NCBI GenBank assembly: GCA_017938405.1 | Contig: JAGBBP010000014.1 | Location: 1-64,000, forward strand | DNA: 64,000 nt | Reading direction: 5' to 3' | Origin: Lachnospiraceae bacterium | GTDB lineage: Bacteria; Bacillota; Clostridia; Lachnospirales; Lachnospiraceae | In this document: piece after piece, positions 44,040-54,146 of the stretch | Numbering within the stretch: position 1 is the first letter of the stretch | Layout of the letters: each line of letters starts with the position of its first letter | Notes under the pieces: generated by a model | What the model was told of the DNA's origin: nothing | Seen by the model: the letters and a program-made list of their open reading frames with translations, nothing else | Databases searched by the model: none | Program-made: the position numbers and the translations under genes

Positions 44040-45440
44040 ATGAAGAAAAGAATGCTTGCATTGCTTTCCGTACTCTGCCTCACGGTAGGATGCTTCGGTG
44101 CATGCGGAAAGACCGATGAAACAAACACTACACCGACTGCGGCTCCGACGGCCACCGCAGAACCGGAAGCAACGGCCACCGCAGAACCGGAAGCAACGGC
44201 CACTCCGGAGCCGACCGCTACTCCGGAACCAACTGCCACCCCGAAACCGACCGCTACTCCGAAGCCGACCGCTACTCCGGAACCGACCAAAGCTCCGTCC
44301 TCCGGCCCGGCAGAATTAACCTATGATTTTAACGACCTTGCTTACAATTCCTCTTACGGCACCACCTATGAGGTTTTGGACGACGGTTCCATTTCCCTTC
44401 AATATGACGCTATCTATCAGGAAATTAAGTTGGCGCTTCCACAGACTCTGGATATGAGCTACTGCACCGGTGTTACCGTTAAGATGAAGAGTGAAATCGG
44501 GAAGCTTGCGGTAAAGCTTTATGACGAAGCTTTTCAGCAGGTAGGCGTTTTTTATGAAGGTTTAACAAACGGTATTGAGGACAAGCGTGTTTCCCCGGAT
44601 GAGCCGAACTGCAAGGTTGCCGGTATCGGCTTAATGGCTTGTGACAATCAAATGACCGATTATTCCTTATTTGATGCAACCGTTTATTCCGTTACTTTCA
44701 AAATGAAAGAAGGCTGGGATTCCGGTGCGCCTGCTCCGACCCCGACTCCGCTTCCGATTCCGGTAGACCCGAACGACACCGGTATTTGGGAAAACAATGC
44801 GGATATTTCCTGGATTGATCCGGAAAAACCGATGATTGCATTTACCTTTGACGACGGTCCGTTCAGTACTTCCGAGTCTTCCGCTCCGATTCGTATTCAG
44901 AACGCACTGAGAGATGCCGGACAGCACGCAACCTTCTTTTACTGGGGCAGTCACATTACGGAAAGTCTCAAAGCAGAGATTCAACGAGCTTATGATTTGG
45001 GATTCGAAATCGGTAACCATACCAACACGCATCCGTACTTAACCAACTTAACCGCTGATAAGATTTACGAAAACTATATGACCTGTGCGGACAAATTAAC
45101 CGAGATTACCGGTTTAGAACATTTCCTGGTACGTCCGCCGTATCTTGCAACCAATTCAACGGTAAAGAAAACGGTTCGCGAACCGATGATTAACTGTAGC
45201 ATTGACAGTAAGGACTGGGACAAAGCAACTACCGAACAGATTCTCACTACCATCCGTACCCAGAAAAAGGACGGCGCAATTGTTCTGATGCATGAGAACT
45301 ATACCACCACTGCTGAAGCCGTGGAAATTCTGGTTCCGGAACTTGTAGCCGAAGGTTGGCAGATTGTATCCGTATCCGAACTGTTCAAAGCAAAAGGACT
45401 TGAATTAAAGGACGGCGAAGTATATTCCTTTGCAAAATAA
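44040..45440 (+). CDS. Polysaccharide deacetylase lipoprotein with N-terminal beta domain
   Basis: 466 residues. The signal peptide has two possible lipobox cysteines (LTVGC and CFGAC, about residues 18 and 22). A Thr/Pro/Glu linker (TATPEPTATP units) spans about 30-85. A carbohydrate-binding-like beta domain lies at about 92-225, then a second short Pro/Thr linker. A NodB-type deacetylase follows at about 258-450 with MIAFTFDDGPFS, EIGNHTNTHPY, LVRPPY and VLMHENY. It probably removes acetyl groups from peptidoglycan or another surface glycan. RBS TTGGAGG precedes ATG 44040. Confidence 0.9.
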   Translation: MKKRMLALLSVLCLTVGCFGACGKTDETNTTPTAAPTATAEPEATATAEPEATATPEPTATPEPTATPKPTATPKPTATPEPTKAPSSGPAELTYDFNDLAYNSSYGTTYEVLDDGSISLQYDAIYQEIKLALPQTLDMSYCTGVTVKMKSEIGKLAVKLYDEAFQQVGVFYEGLTNGIEDKRVSPDEPNCKVAGIGLMACDNQMTDYSLFDATVYSVTFKMKEGWDSGAPAPTPTPLPIPVDPNDTGIWENNADISWIDPEKPMIAFTFDDGPFSTSESSAPIRIQNALRDAGQHATFFYWGSHITESLKAEIQRAYDLGFEIGNHTNTHPYLTNLTADKIYENYMTCADKLTEITGLEHFLVRPPYLATNSTVKKTVREPMINCSIDSKDWDKATTEQILTTIRTQKKDGAIVLMHENYTTTAEAVEILVPELVAEGWQIVSVSELFKAKGLELKDGEVYSFAK

Positions 45441-45470
45441 AATTTTCTTTTTTCAAAAGGAACAAAAAAT

Positions 45471-45494
45471 AAAGCCACGCATTTGCGTGGCTTT
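45471..45494. terminator. Intrinsic terminator between deacetylase gene and ftsZ
   Basis: A 10-bp perfect stem AAAGCCACGC/GCGTGGCTTT with a four-base loop. The T-run is strong on the minus strand (end of ftsZ) and weaker on the plus strand, so it probably serves both convergent genes. Confidence 0.85.
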
Positions 45495-45503
45495 AAAATT
45501 TTG

Positions 45504-46790
45504 CTATTTTTTCTTTGAAGTGTAATTCTGAATAAACGGCGGAATTTTGATTTTATCCTCTTCCCCGTCTGTTACACTGTCCTGCTTGCCAAACATCGGA
45601 TTGGACGGACGTGCGGCAAAGGTATTGGTTCCTGCCGGTTTAAAATCGGAAGCAGCCGGCTTCGGACGGGTTGCATTCGGGTCAAAGGTATAATCAAACT
45701 GATCCATTGCACCGCGCTCCGTCTTCGGCGTCGCGGTAGAAGCAGAAGAAGTAAAATTACCGGATAAAAATCCCGGAAGAGAAACTCCGCCGGTCGCTCT
45801 CGTACCGAACTGTGTATTCGTACGCCCGAAACCGCCCCTTTCTTCCTGAAGACCGGTAGCGATTACAGTAATTACAGCCTGATCCTGCATCGTCTCATCA
45901 TACATTGCACCGAAAATAATATTGGCATTTTCTCCGGCAAGTAACTGTACTTCCGTAGCCGCCTCGTTTACCTCGATTAAGCTGACATCACCGGATACAT
46001 TTAAAATAACATGGCTTGCACCCTGAATCTTCGTTTCCAGCAACGGACTGGATACTGCCTTATGTACCGCATCTAAGCACTTCTGCTCACCGGTACCGGT
46101 ACCGATACCGATATGAGCCACGCCCTTATCCTGCATAACCGTCTGTACATCCGCAAAGTCAAGGTTGATTAAGGCCGGAAGATTAATCAAATCCGTAATA
46201 CCCTGTACACCCTGCTGTAACACTTCGTCTGCCTTCTTTAAGGCTTCCGGCATGGAAGTACGACGATCTACGATTTCAAGAAGCTTATCGTTCGGAACCA
46301 CAATCAGGGAATCCACATTTGCCTTTAACTTTTCAATACCCGCAACCGCGTTTGCCATACGTACCTTGTGCTCGAAGGTAAACGGCTTGGTTACGATACC
46401 GACGGTCAAAATGCCCATACCCTTTGCAATCCCGGCAACCACCGGAGCCGCACCGGTACCGGTACCGCCACCCATACCACAGGTAACAAATACCATATCG
46501 GCACCCTTAATCACCTGGGTCAACTCTTCCAAATTCTCCTCTGCTGCCTTTTCACCGATTTCCGGCTTTGCGCCCGCTCCGAGACCTTTGGTTAACTTCT
46601 CACCGATCTGTATACACTGCGGTGCTTTACAATTCTTTAAATGCTGCTTGTCCGTATTGACGCAAACAAACTCTACACCACCAATTCCCTCTTCAATCAT
46701 TCTGTTTACGGCATTATTACCCGCACCACCGACTCCGATAACCAATATCTTTGCGGCCACATCCGTATTATTGTTCATAATTTCAAGCAC
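45504..46790 (-). CDS. ftsZ: Cell division protein FtsZ
   Basis: 428 residues, tubulin homologue that forms the division ring. The GTP-binding signature GGGTGTG is at 107-113, with [13 protein letters not shown] at about 19-31 and the T7 region [12 protein letters not shown] variable Pro/Thr/Phe-rich linker leads to the conserved C-terminal peptide [14 protein letters not shown] that binds partner proteins. The GTG at 46790 has AAGGAGG 7 nt upstream; the ATG four codons later has no better site. It is last in the dcw cluster but has its own promoter candidate at 46877-46905. ftsA is absent from its usual place. Confidence 0.98.
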   Translation of the reverse strand: MLEIMNNNTDVAAKILVIGVGGAGNNAVNRMIEEGIGGVEFVCVNTDKQHLKNCKAPQCIQIGEKLTKGLGAGAKPEIGEKAAEENLEELTQVIKGADMVFVTCGMGGGTGTGAAPVVAGIAKGMGILTVGIVTKPFTFEHKVRMANAVAGIEKLKANVDSLIVVPNDKLLEIVDRRTSMPEALKKADEVLQQGVQGITDLINLPALINLDFADVQTVMQDKGVAHIGIGTGTGEQKCLDAVHKAVSSPLLETKIQGASHVILNVSGDVSLIEVNEAATEVQLLAGENANIIFGAMYDETMQDQAVITVIATGLQEERGGFGRTNTQFGTRATGGVSLPGFLSGNFTSSASTATPKTERGAMDQFDYTFDPNATRPKPAASDFKPAGTNTFAARPSNPMFGKQDSVTDGEEDKIKIPPFIQNYTSKKK

Positions 46791-46876
46791 GGCGACTCCT
46801 CCTTTATTCTGTCACAACACTCCAAACAACAAGATGTTGTGTTTCTTTTCGTAAATTAACCCATCCTCTATACTAT

Positions 46877-46905
46877 ATAATATATTGAAATATTAAATTT
46901 AGCAA
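46877..46905 (-). promoter_or_regulatory. Candidate promoter of ftsZ
   Basis: Minus strand TTGCTA (46905-46900), 17-bp spacer, TATTAT (46882-46877) in a very AT-rich gap. The leader of about 80 nt contains an ACACAACA/TGTTGTG inverted repeat. Confidence 0.5.
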
Positions 46906-46933
46906 GCATTTTTTTTATATTTTCCGCTTTTTT

Positions 46934-47677
46934 TTAATCTTCTTTCGGTTTCGCTATAATATCCGCATTTCCACCCCGGTACTCGGACAAGTCAATGTAT
47001 AATTTTCGTCCGGAAACCGAAGGCAACACATCCGCACATTTCTGAATCGGCAAGTCATATGCCGTCCGTTTTCCGAGGGCAACGGTAATATCTCCCACCT
47101 CCAGTTCCACCTCTCCTTTTCCGTTAAAAGTAATACTCTGCGCCGGAATCTCATATTCCTGTACCAGCTTTGTAATATTTAAAATCACATCATACAGCTC
47201 GTCCTTTTGTATGTTCAACTTTTCATATAGTACAATCCGGTCGAACTCCAGTCCTTTGACAAGCGGAATTCCGGGTAAGCGTTCCATCCCGGATTCCGTA
47301 ACATAGCCGTCTTTATCAAAGTATAGGTACTGCCCCATCACTTTCACACAACCCACCAAAATCTTTTCGTACACCTGAATACGGATGGTATTCTTTCCTT
47401 CCGTCACCACATCATAGCTTTCGATGTACGGAATTTTAGTCTGTCCGTTTCGGAATTGCTCCAACCGGAACAACAATGTATTCTTTCGCGCGGTTTCCGT
47501 AGAAATCTTCGCCAGAAACGTTTCCTCATCGTAATAAGTTAATCCGTCTACCGTTATCTTTTCCGTTTGGTAGACCGATCCGATCAAAAGAACCAACGAC
47601 GTCACAATCACACAAATTGCCGCAATGCGGATGAAGTATCTTGTTCCGTTTCGCAGTTCCCGTCTTTCTGTTGCCAT
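46934..47677 (-). CDS. ftsQ: Cell division protein FtsQ/DivIB
   Basis: 247 residues. A short cytosolic N-terminus and one transmembrane helix at about 15-37 (FIRIAAICVIVTSLVLLIGS) are followed by a POTRA-like domain (YQTEKITVDGLTYYDEETFL). A beta domain ends YIDLSEYRGGNADIIAKPKE. It bridges early and late divisome proteins outside the membrane. The ATG at 47677 has GGAG 8 nt upstream. The first 70 bp overlap the end of murA in another frame, an unusually long overlap. No alternative ATG start is seen further down before the membrane helix. Confidence 0.88.
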   Translation of the reverse strand: MATERRELRNGTRYFIRIAAICVIVTSLVLLIGSVYQTEKITVDGLTYYDEETFLAKISTETARKNTLLFRLEQFRNGQTKIPYIESYDVVTEGKNTIRIQVYEKILVGCVKVMGQYLYFDKDGYVTESGMERLPGIPLVKGLEFDRIVLYEKLNIQKDELYDVILNITKLVQEYEIPAQSITFNGKGEVELEVGDITVALGKRTAYDLPIQKCADVLPSVSGRKLYIDLSEYRGGNADIIAKPKED

Positions 47678-48954
47678 ACTCTGTTCTCCGTCTTTTCTTC
47701 ATATTCTTCCGTTTGCGCCATCTTTGCTCCGACCAAAGAAAGTGTCCCGCAGATATTTTCATATCCCCTGGCAATAAACTCACTGCCGTAAACTCTGCTT
47801 TCACCTTCCGCCGCAAGCCCCGCCATAACAAGCGCGGCTCCGGTACGCAAATCCGTGGCGGTTACGGTCGCACCGTGAAGCTTTTTTCCGCCCCGGATAA
47901 AAATGCATTGTTTATCGCAGGATACATCCGCTCCCATTTTCTGTAATTCTCCCACAATACCGAACCGGGATTCGAATACCGTTTCACAAATCACACTTTC
48001 TCCCGCAGCAAGAGTCAACAAGGCGGTCATCTGGGACTGCATATCCGTAGGGAACGCCGGAAACGGTGCTGTTTTTAACATCTTTACCGGCAATCTCTTT
48101 CCCGATGCCCGTAACCGCATAGCATCTCCGGTCCGGTATACCGTTAATCCGGCTACCCGCAAACTTTCGAAGATTCCTTTCATACAGACACCCGTTGTAT
48201 TGCGAAGAATGACATCCCCGCCGGTCATAGCGGCCGTCGCCAGATAAGTACCGGCTACAATACGGTCCCCCGGCAATGTATAAGAAATCCCATGTAACCG
48301 GGATACGCCTTCGATTCGCAGAACGGAAGTTCCGACGCCTTCGATTTTTGCCCCTGCTTTTTGTAAAAAGCGACAAAGTTCCGCCACTTCCGGTTCTCTT
48401 GCGGCACCGTAAATCTTTGTGGTTCCTTCCGCACGAACCGCAGCAAGCAAGGCATTTTCCGTTGCCCCCACACTGGGATACGGCAACACCACCTTACCTC
48501 CCCGGGGTCTGCCTTTTACAAACACACCGTCTTCTCTTTCTTCCGTAATAACCCGGAGTTCTTTTAACACTTTACAATGTAAATCAATCGGTCTTGCTCC
48601 GATGACGCACCCGCCCGGATACGCCATTCCCGCCTCAAAAAAACGCCCGAGAAAAGCACCCAGTAACAAAACGCCGCCCCTGGTTTTTCCGGCAAGCTCC
48701 GGTCCGAAAAAGAAAGGGACTGCATCTGATCCGTCCAGTTCCAACCGGTGTCCCGTCAATTTACTTTTTACTCCCGCACAAGAAAGCGCATATAATAAGT
48801 CTCTCACATCCGAGATATCCGGACAATTAAAAAGTTCAACCGGTCCGTCACACAATACACAGGCCGCCAAAATCGGTAATGTTGCATTTTTAGACCCTTG
48901 TAAGGAAATTTCTCCTTCCAGTCGGTTTCCACCGATGATTGAAATATACGACAT
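47608..48954 (-). CDS. murA: UDP-N-acetylglucosamine 1-carboxyvinyltransferase
   Basis: 448 residues. First committed step of peptidoglycan precursor synthesis. The start ISIIGGNRLEGEISLQGSKN and the catalytic-cysteine loop PGGCVIGARPIDLH at about 119-132 are diagnostic, as is the late EFIARGYENI. Beyond the normal end there is an extra tail of roughly 35-40 residues (GAKMAQTEEYEEKTENRVWQ onward), part of which overlaps ftsQ by 70 bp. Either the tail is real or a frameshift removed an earlier stop. RBS GGAGAG precedes ATG 48954. Confidence 0.93.
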   Translation of the reverse strand: MSYISIIGGNRLEGEISLQGSKNATLPILAACVLCDGPVELFNCPDISDVRDLLYALSCAGVKSKLTGHRLELDGSDAVPFFFGPELAGKTRGGVLLLGAFLGRFFEAGMAYPGGCVIGARPIDLHCKVLKELRVITEEREDGVFVKGRPRGGKVVLPYPSVGATENALLAAVRAEGTTKIYGAAREPEVAELCRFLQKAGAKIEGVGTSVLRIEGVSRLHGISYTLPGDRIVAGTYLATAAMTGGDVILRNTTGVCMKGIFESLRVAGLTVYRTGDAMRLRASGKRLPVKMLKTAPFPAFPTDMQSQMTALLTLAAGESVICETVFESRFGIVGELQKMGADVSCDKQCIFIRGGKKLHGATVTATDLRTGAALVMAGLAAEGESRVYGSEFIARGYENICGTLSLVGAKMAQTEEYEEKTENRVWQQKDGNCETEQDTSSALRQFV

Positions 48955-49007
48955 AGCATCTCTCCGGATTATTCTCTATGTCATCATATGCAAACCATTC
49001 AAAAATG

Positions 49008-50159
49008 TTACCGTTCATACTCAATGCGGTTGGAAACGCTGAGGGCGATTCCCATTTCCGCCATCAATACCACCAATGATGTACCTCCGTAACTGATAAA
49101 CGGAAGCGGAATACCGGTAGACGGTATGGTATTGGTTACTACCGCTATATTAATCAAAACCTGCATTGCAATATGTACCATAATCCCCACACAAATTAAC
49201 GAACCGAACAGATCTCTGGCATTTACGGCAACCACAAACAATCTCCACAGTAAAAGTACATACAGTAAAATAATTGCCAAAGCACCTACAATACCCAGTT
49301 CCTCGCAAATAACGGAGAAAATCATATCATTATGGGACTCCGGAATAAAGCCCAGTTTTTGCATACTTTGCCCCAGGCCTTTTCCCCATAAACCGCCGGA
49401 AGCTATGGCGTACAGTCCTTGTAAAATCTGATACCCCTTCGGATGGGTCTCCACGTTTAACCATGCATCGATACGCTCTCCGCGGAAAGCCTCACCCATA
49501 AAAATGTAACAGGCCACCAACCCGACGGCCAAAAGCCCCATGACAAAGAAATACCCTTTTTTCCGGGCCACCACAAAGCATACAAGAAAAGTAATTCCTG
49601 CAATAATAATCGCTGTACTCAGATTTTCCGCAGCAACCAGCGCAAGGAGCGGACAAACGTAGATAATTACACGGATAAAACCAAATACATTGTCCAATTG
49701 TTTCGGTGCCGCATAAACGATATAGGCTACCAACAAAATGACACAGATTTTTGTAAGCTCCGAAGGCTGGAACGTTCCCACAAACGGAATCTTTATCCAG
49801 CGTTTTGCTCCCTTTACCTCTTCTCCGAAGAAAAGTACGTAAATCTGCAACCCGATACATAACATGTACGCCAAAAACAACAAACGGATTTTAAACTTCT
49901 TCCCAATCCCCTTGATATAAGTAAAATAATCTATCTTTGACACGATTACCATAACAACCACGCCGAGAATCGCTGCAATCAACTGTCGGTTAAAGAAATA
50001 TGCAGCGTTACCGAATTTTTGCTTTACCGCATAATACGAACTGGTACTGTAAACCATAACCAGACCGATGCACACTAAAATCAAGGTAATGAACAGCAGG
50101 CTGTAATCATAATAGGTATGCGGTTTATATTCAGTTTTACGAACCACCGGTTTTTCCAT
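49008..50159 (-). CDS. ftsW: Peptidoglycan glycosyltransferase FtsW (SEDS family)
   Basis: 383 residues, about ten membrane helices. SEDS hallmarks include VMVYSTSSYYA at about 34-44, GAKRWI and FQPSELTKI at about 119-138, NVETHPKGYQILQGLYAI at about 235-252 and TGIPLPFISYGGTS at about 349-362. It polymerises lipid II at the septum with a partner class B PBP. The two genes just upstream encode such PBPs. AGGAGGAG precedes ATG 50159. FtsW rather than RodA or SpoVE is inferred from the dcw position. Confidence 0.92.
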   Translation of the reverse strand: MEKPVVRKTEYKPHTYYDYSLLFITLILVCIGLVMVYSTSSYYAVKQKFGNAAYFFNRQLIAAILGVVVMVIVSKIDYFTYIKGIGKKFKIRLLFLAYMLCIGLQIYVLFFGEEVKGAKRWIKIPFVGTFQPSELTKICVILLVAYIVYAAPKQLDNVFGFIRVIIYVCPLLALVAAENLSTAIIIAGITFLVCFVVARKKGYFFVMGLLAVGLVACYIFMGEAFRGERIDAWLNVETHPKGYQILQGLYAIASGGLWGKGLGQSMQKLGFIPESHNDMIFSVICEELGIVGALAIILLYVLLLWRLFVVAVNARDLFGSLICVGIMVHIAMQVLINIAVVTNTIPSTGIPLPFISYGGTSLVVLMAEMGIALSVSNRIEYER

Positions 50160-50188
50160 ATCCGTCTCCTCCTGCCAATCATTATATG

Positions 50189-52147
50189 TTATTTCATATA
50201 CAGAATCAAGTTGGTATTTTTCTTAACTTCCTCTCCCGCTTCCGGAAACTGCTCCGTAATTACCGTTCCTTCTCCGGACTCATAAACATCCCCGAACTCG
50301 TATGCCTTCAACAGCTTCTTTGCTTCCTCAATGCTCATTCCCACCAAATCCGGTACCGGGAAAGTCCCGATTCCGTCCATCTTTAACTCATCTTCCGAAT
50401 ATTCCGGTTCAATGCCCAAGTACGGCAATACCTCATCAAACACTTCCGCAATGACCGGTGCCGCGATGGTTCCGCCGTAATAAATCCCCTCCGGTTCATC
50501 AATCAGAACCAGGGCTATCACCTGCGGATTTTCCGCCGGAGCAAATCCCAGGAAAGAGGAAATGTACTGATTGGAGCTCCGGGGCAACTTTTCCGAAGTT
50601 GCGGTTTTCCCGCCGATACGAAATCCCGGAAGATAGGCTCTTTTACCGGTCCCGTCGTGGACCACCGCCTCCAGCAAGGACTTCATGGTTTCACAGGTCT
50701 TTTCGGAGACAAGCCCCGTCTCTCCCTCGTAAGTATAGGTTTTCACCGTATTTTCTTCCGTGTTTTTTGCACTGATTGCAAAATGCGGCGTAATCTGCTT
50801 TCCTCCGTTAATGATGGTACTTACGGAGGACAGTAACTGCATCGGTGTTATCTGGAACGACTGTCCGAAGGATATGGTCGCCAACTCCACTGCTTTTACA
50901 TTTTCAACTTTATGCATAATGGATGAGGCTTCTCCCGGCAAATCGATTCCGGTTTTCCGCATCAATCCGACTCTTTCAAAAATTTCATATAACCCTTCGA
51001 TTCCCACTCTGGCACCGATTTCCATAAACACCGGATTACAGGAATTCTTAATCCCGTCCACAAAGCTCTCGCTTCCGTGGCCGCCCACCTTGTGACAACG
51101 AATGGTTCTGTCTTCCACTATTTTATGTCCCGGACAATAAAACCGGTCCGTAAGAGAAACCGCATTTTTTTCAAAAGCGGCCGTTGCCGTAATGATTTTA
51201 AAGGTGGAACCGGGTTCATACGTATCGCTGATGCACGGATTTCGCCACATCCGGTTTAACAAAGTATTCTTCTCTTCCGCAGAAAGCGACGTATCTTCCT
51301 TCGGCGCATACTCGATATTCAATGTATACGGATCGTTTAAATCGAACTCCGGTACATTTACCATGGCATAAATCTCCCCGTTCTGCGGATTCATCAGAAT
51401 AAGACTGACGTGATTTGCCCCTTTTGCTTCCATGACCTTTAAAGCTGCCTGCTCCGCATAACGTTGTATATTTACATCCAGACTGACAGTCAGGGAATTC
51501 CCCGCAAGAGGCTCCACTCTCGTCTCCGCCGCATTGGGAATCTCGGTTCCGTGGGCCGTGGTCAAAGTTAAAATCTTTCCCGGAATACCTTCCAACATAG
51601 AATTATATTTTACTTCCAGCCCGATAATTCCCTGATTATCGCCTCCGGTAAACCCGATTACTCTGGAAGCCAGCGTGCCGAAGGGATAATATCTCTTATA
51701 ATCTTCATCCACCATAACGCCGTCCAGTTCAAAGCTACGCAGATAATCCGCTGTTTCCTTGTCTACATTGGCCTTGATCCTTTCTATGGAAGAAACCTTT
51801 TCTACCCTTTTCCGAACCGTTTCCTCCGAAAGATCCAGCACATCACACAGCACGGAAATGACCCGCTCCGGGTCCGTAATCTGACTGTGAATCACCGACA
51901 CGGTGCATACCGGCTTGTTATCCGCAAGCACAACCCCGTTCCGGTCATATATGATTCCTCTGGCCGCCTTGATGCTGCGTTCCCGCTCATGCAATTCCTT
52001 TGCATCCGTGGCATATTCCTCCGAATGAAAAATCATAAGATAAGCCAGTCTTCCGATCAAAAGAAAGGTTGCCGTAAACAATACACTTATCACAAATATC
52101 GCGGTCTTCCTTTGTTTGGTTGTAATCTGTCTCATTACGCGACCCAT
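50189..52147 (-). CDS. Class B penicillin-binding protein with PASTA domain (SpoVD/PBP2-like)
   Basis: 652 residues from the chosen start. One membrane helix at about 14-36, a dimerisation domain, a transpeptidase with STFK (314-317) and SCN (369-371), and a C-terminal PASTA domain at about 590-652. The third motif is KTAT (514-517) where KTGT is expected. It cross-links septal or spore-cortex peptidoglycan. ATG 52147 is chosen because an earlier in-frame ATG at 52219 lies inside the preceding gene without an RBS. No start here has a strong site, which suggests coupling to the upstream PBP gene. Confidence 0.88.
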   Translation of the reverse strand: MGRVMRQITTKQRKTAIFVISVLFTATFLLIGRLAYLMIFHSEEYATDAKELHERERSIKAARGIIYDRNGVVLADNKPVCTVSVIHSQITDPERVISVLCDVLDLSEETVRKRVEKVSSIERIKANVDKETADYLRSFELDGVMVDEDYKRYYPFGTLASRVIGFTGGDNQGIIGLEVKYNSMLEGIPGKILTLTTAHGTEIPNAAETRVEPLAGNSLTVSLDVNIQRYAEQAALKVMEAKGANHVSLILMNPQNGEIYAMVNVPEFDLNDPYTLNIEYAPKEDTSLSAEEKNTLLNRMWRNPCISDTYEPGSTFKIITATAAFEKNAVSLTDRFYCPGHKIVEDRTIRCHKVGGHGSESFVDGIKNSCNPVFMEIGARVGIEGLYEIFERVGLMRKTGIDLPGEASSIMHKVENVKAVELATISFGQSFQITPMQLLSSVSTIINGGKQITPHFAISAKNTEENTVKTYTYEGETGLVSEKTCETMKSLLEAVVHDGTGKRAYLPGFRIGGKTATSEKLPRSSNQYISSFLGFAPAENPQVIALVLIDEPEGIYYGGTIAAPVIAEVFDEVLPYLGIEPEYSEDELKMDGIGTFPVPDLVGMSIEEAKKLLKAYEFGDVYESGEGTVITEQFPEAGEEVKKNTNLILYMK

Positions 52148-52178
52148 ATCGTTTTTTAATATCCTATGCGGTTTTCCT

Positions 52179-54137
52179 TTATTCCATGTCATCCGGGATT
52201 GCCTGCATATTTCCTTCATTCATGTCCGGGTCATAAACCACACCCGTATCTCCGATTTCACCCTCTTGCATTTTTACATCTTCTTCATCGATTACAAAAT
52301 TCGGATATTCAATTTCTCCATCCGGATAAATCTTTAAGTACGGTAACGCCTCTTTCAAAATTTCCGCCGCCAGTTTGGACGCAATGGATGCTCTGCTTTG
52401 CAATTCTTCATCCGCCGCCTCATCCACAACAACATAAATCATAACCTGCGGATTATCCGCCGGCACCGCCCCGATAAAGGATACCAGATACTTCCCTTCG
52501 CTACGCGGCAACTTCTGTGCCGTACCGGTTTTACCTCCGATAAAATACCCGTCCACCTTTGCGGCGGTTGCGGTTCCTTCCTGTACGGTCAGATAAAACG
52601 CATCCTTTAAAAATTCCGAGGTTTCTTTCGAAACGGTGCGACATACCTCCCGCGGCTGAATTTTCTCTATCACAACACCATCTGCATTACAAATTTCTTT
52701 TACCACATGAGGTTCGTAGTAGATGCCGCCGTTTACCATGGAAGAAAATGCGGACCCCAGCTGAATCATCGTAGTATTAAAAGACATACCGAAACTACTG
52801 GTCGCAAGCTCTGTTTCGTTTAATTGTTCCTCTTCCATCAAAATGCCCGGTACTTCTCCCGGCAAATCAATTCCGGTGGCTGTGCCGAACAGGAAGCGCC
52901 GCTGGTATTCCGCAAAATCGGTTCTGCCGAGGCGTTTTGCGATTTCCATTAATACATCATTGCAGGAATGCATAATACTCTGGGCCGCATTAATCAAGCC
53001 ATGGCCCCATTCATTGTGGCAGGAAATAAAATAGTCCGCCACCTGCTCTCCTCCGTTGCAAAGAAAAGTTTCCGTCGTATTAATGATTGCTTCCTCCAAT
53101 GCAGCCGCAACGGTAAATGGTTTAAACGTAGAGCCCGGTTCATAGGAATCGCTGATACAAAAGTTTCTCCACACCTGATACAACGCATTCAAGTAGGTAT
53201 CGTTGTCCATTTGCGCAATTTCCTCTTCCGAATACCACTTAGACAAACTGCGCGGGTCATTCAAATCGTAGCTGTAATTGGACTGCATGGCCAAAACTTC
53301 ACCGGAGTTTACCTCCATCATAAGTACAGCCGTGTTTTTCGCTCCGATTTCATCCAAAAAAGCTTCCGTATGTTTCTGCACGATTCTCTGCAAATTCGCA
53401 TCAATCGTAGAAACAATATGATAGCCGTCCTTTGCCGGAATGGTTTCCTGCTGTACATTTAAATCCGAATCATAATAATCGTACACTCTCCCGTTTACAC
53501 CGGACAGCACATCATTATACTGTTGCTCAATGCCGTAGGTACCGTCGCCGTCCGCCTTTGCAAAACCGAGAACATGGGAAGCCAGAGAACCGAAGGGATA
53601 ACTTCTTAAATACTCTTCTTCAAACGTAACACCTAAAATTTTCCCTGCCTTTTCGTTTGTTTCCGTTTCCTTCGGAAGATTTTTCTTATACTCTTCAAAG
53701 GCCATCTTCTCTTCATAGGTCATATATTTCCGCAACCGGTAATAAGCACTTGACTTTCTTTCTTCGATTAAAGCCCGAAGTTCTCCTTCCTCATAGCCGT
53801 ACACCTGGCACAAGGCACGGACGGTAGGATCGATACTTTCTTTGTTGTTTACCAAAAGCCGCGCATCCAGAATCAGATGATATACCTTTTCGCTTTTGGC
53901 CAAAACCGTTCCGTTCCGGTCCAAAATGTCGCCTCGTTTATATTGCAATACCGTATTGGTACCGGTCTTTTGAGACAAGGAAGCTTTTGCGTAACCGGTA
54001 TTTCCGCCTACCATCACCACGCGTATCATGACAAATAAAATTCCCACAAGAAAAAGGCAAAATACAACCCAAAGTGTCGTCTGCATTTTGCCTGTCATCC
54101 TCTTCCGTTTTTTCGGTTTCTTCTCTCCCTGTTCCAT
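52179..54137 (-). CDS. Class B penicillin-binding protein (FtsI/PBP2x-like)
   Basis: 652 residues. Basic cytosolic tail (GEKKPKKRKRMTGK), membrane helix at about 20-42, PBP dimer domain, and transpeptidase with complete STFK (336-339), SCN (391-393) and KTGT (536-539). No PASTA domain; the C-terminal tail is acidic. It lies directly after the ftsL-like gene (9 bp), the usual place for ftsI/pbpB, so a septal transpeptidase partner of FtsW is likely. TAGGAG precedes ATG 54137. Confidence 0.92.
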   Translation of the reverse strand: MEQGEKKPKKRKRMTGKMQTTLWVVFCLFLVGILFVMIRVVMVGGNTGYAKASLSQKTGTNTVLQYKRGDILDRNGTVLAKSEKVYHLILDARLLVNNKESIDPTVRALCQVYGYEEGELRALIEERKSSAYYRLRKYMTYEEKMAFEEYKKNLPKETETNEKAGKILGVTFEEEYLRSYPFGSLASHVLGFAKADGDGTYGIEQQYNDVLSGVNGRVYDYYDSDLNVQQETIPAKDGYHIVSTIDANLQRIVQKHTEAFLDEIGAKNTAVLMMEVNSGEVLAMQSNYSYDLNDPRSLSKWYSEEEIAQMDNDTYLNALYQVWRNFCISDSYEPGSTFKPFTVAAALEEAIINTTETFLCNGGEQVADYFISCHNEWGHGLINAAQSIMHSCNDVLMEIAKRLGRTDFAEYQRRFLFGTATGIDLPGEVPGILMEEEQLNETELATSSFGMSFNTTMIQLGSAFSSMVNGGIYYEPHVVKEICNADGVVIEKIQPREVCRTVSKETSEFLKDAFYLTVQEGTATAAKVDGYFIGGKTGTAQKLPRSEGKYLVSFIGAVPADNPQVMIYVVVDEAADEELQSRASIASKLAAEILKEALPYLKIYPDGEIEYPNFVIDEEDVKMQEGEIGDTGVVYDPDMNEGNMQAIPDDME

Positions 54138-54146
54138 GAACCACTC

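Noticed and set aside
44012..44290. Minus-strand Val/Gly-rich frame opposite the deacetylase linker
   Set aside because: Same artefact of Thr/Pro repeat coding on the other strand.
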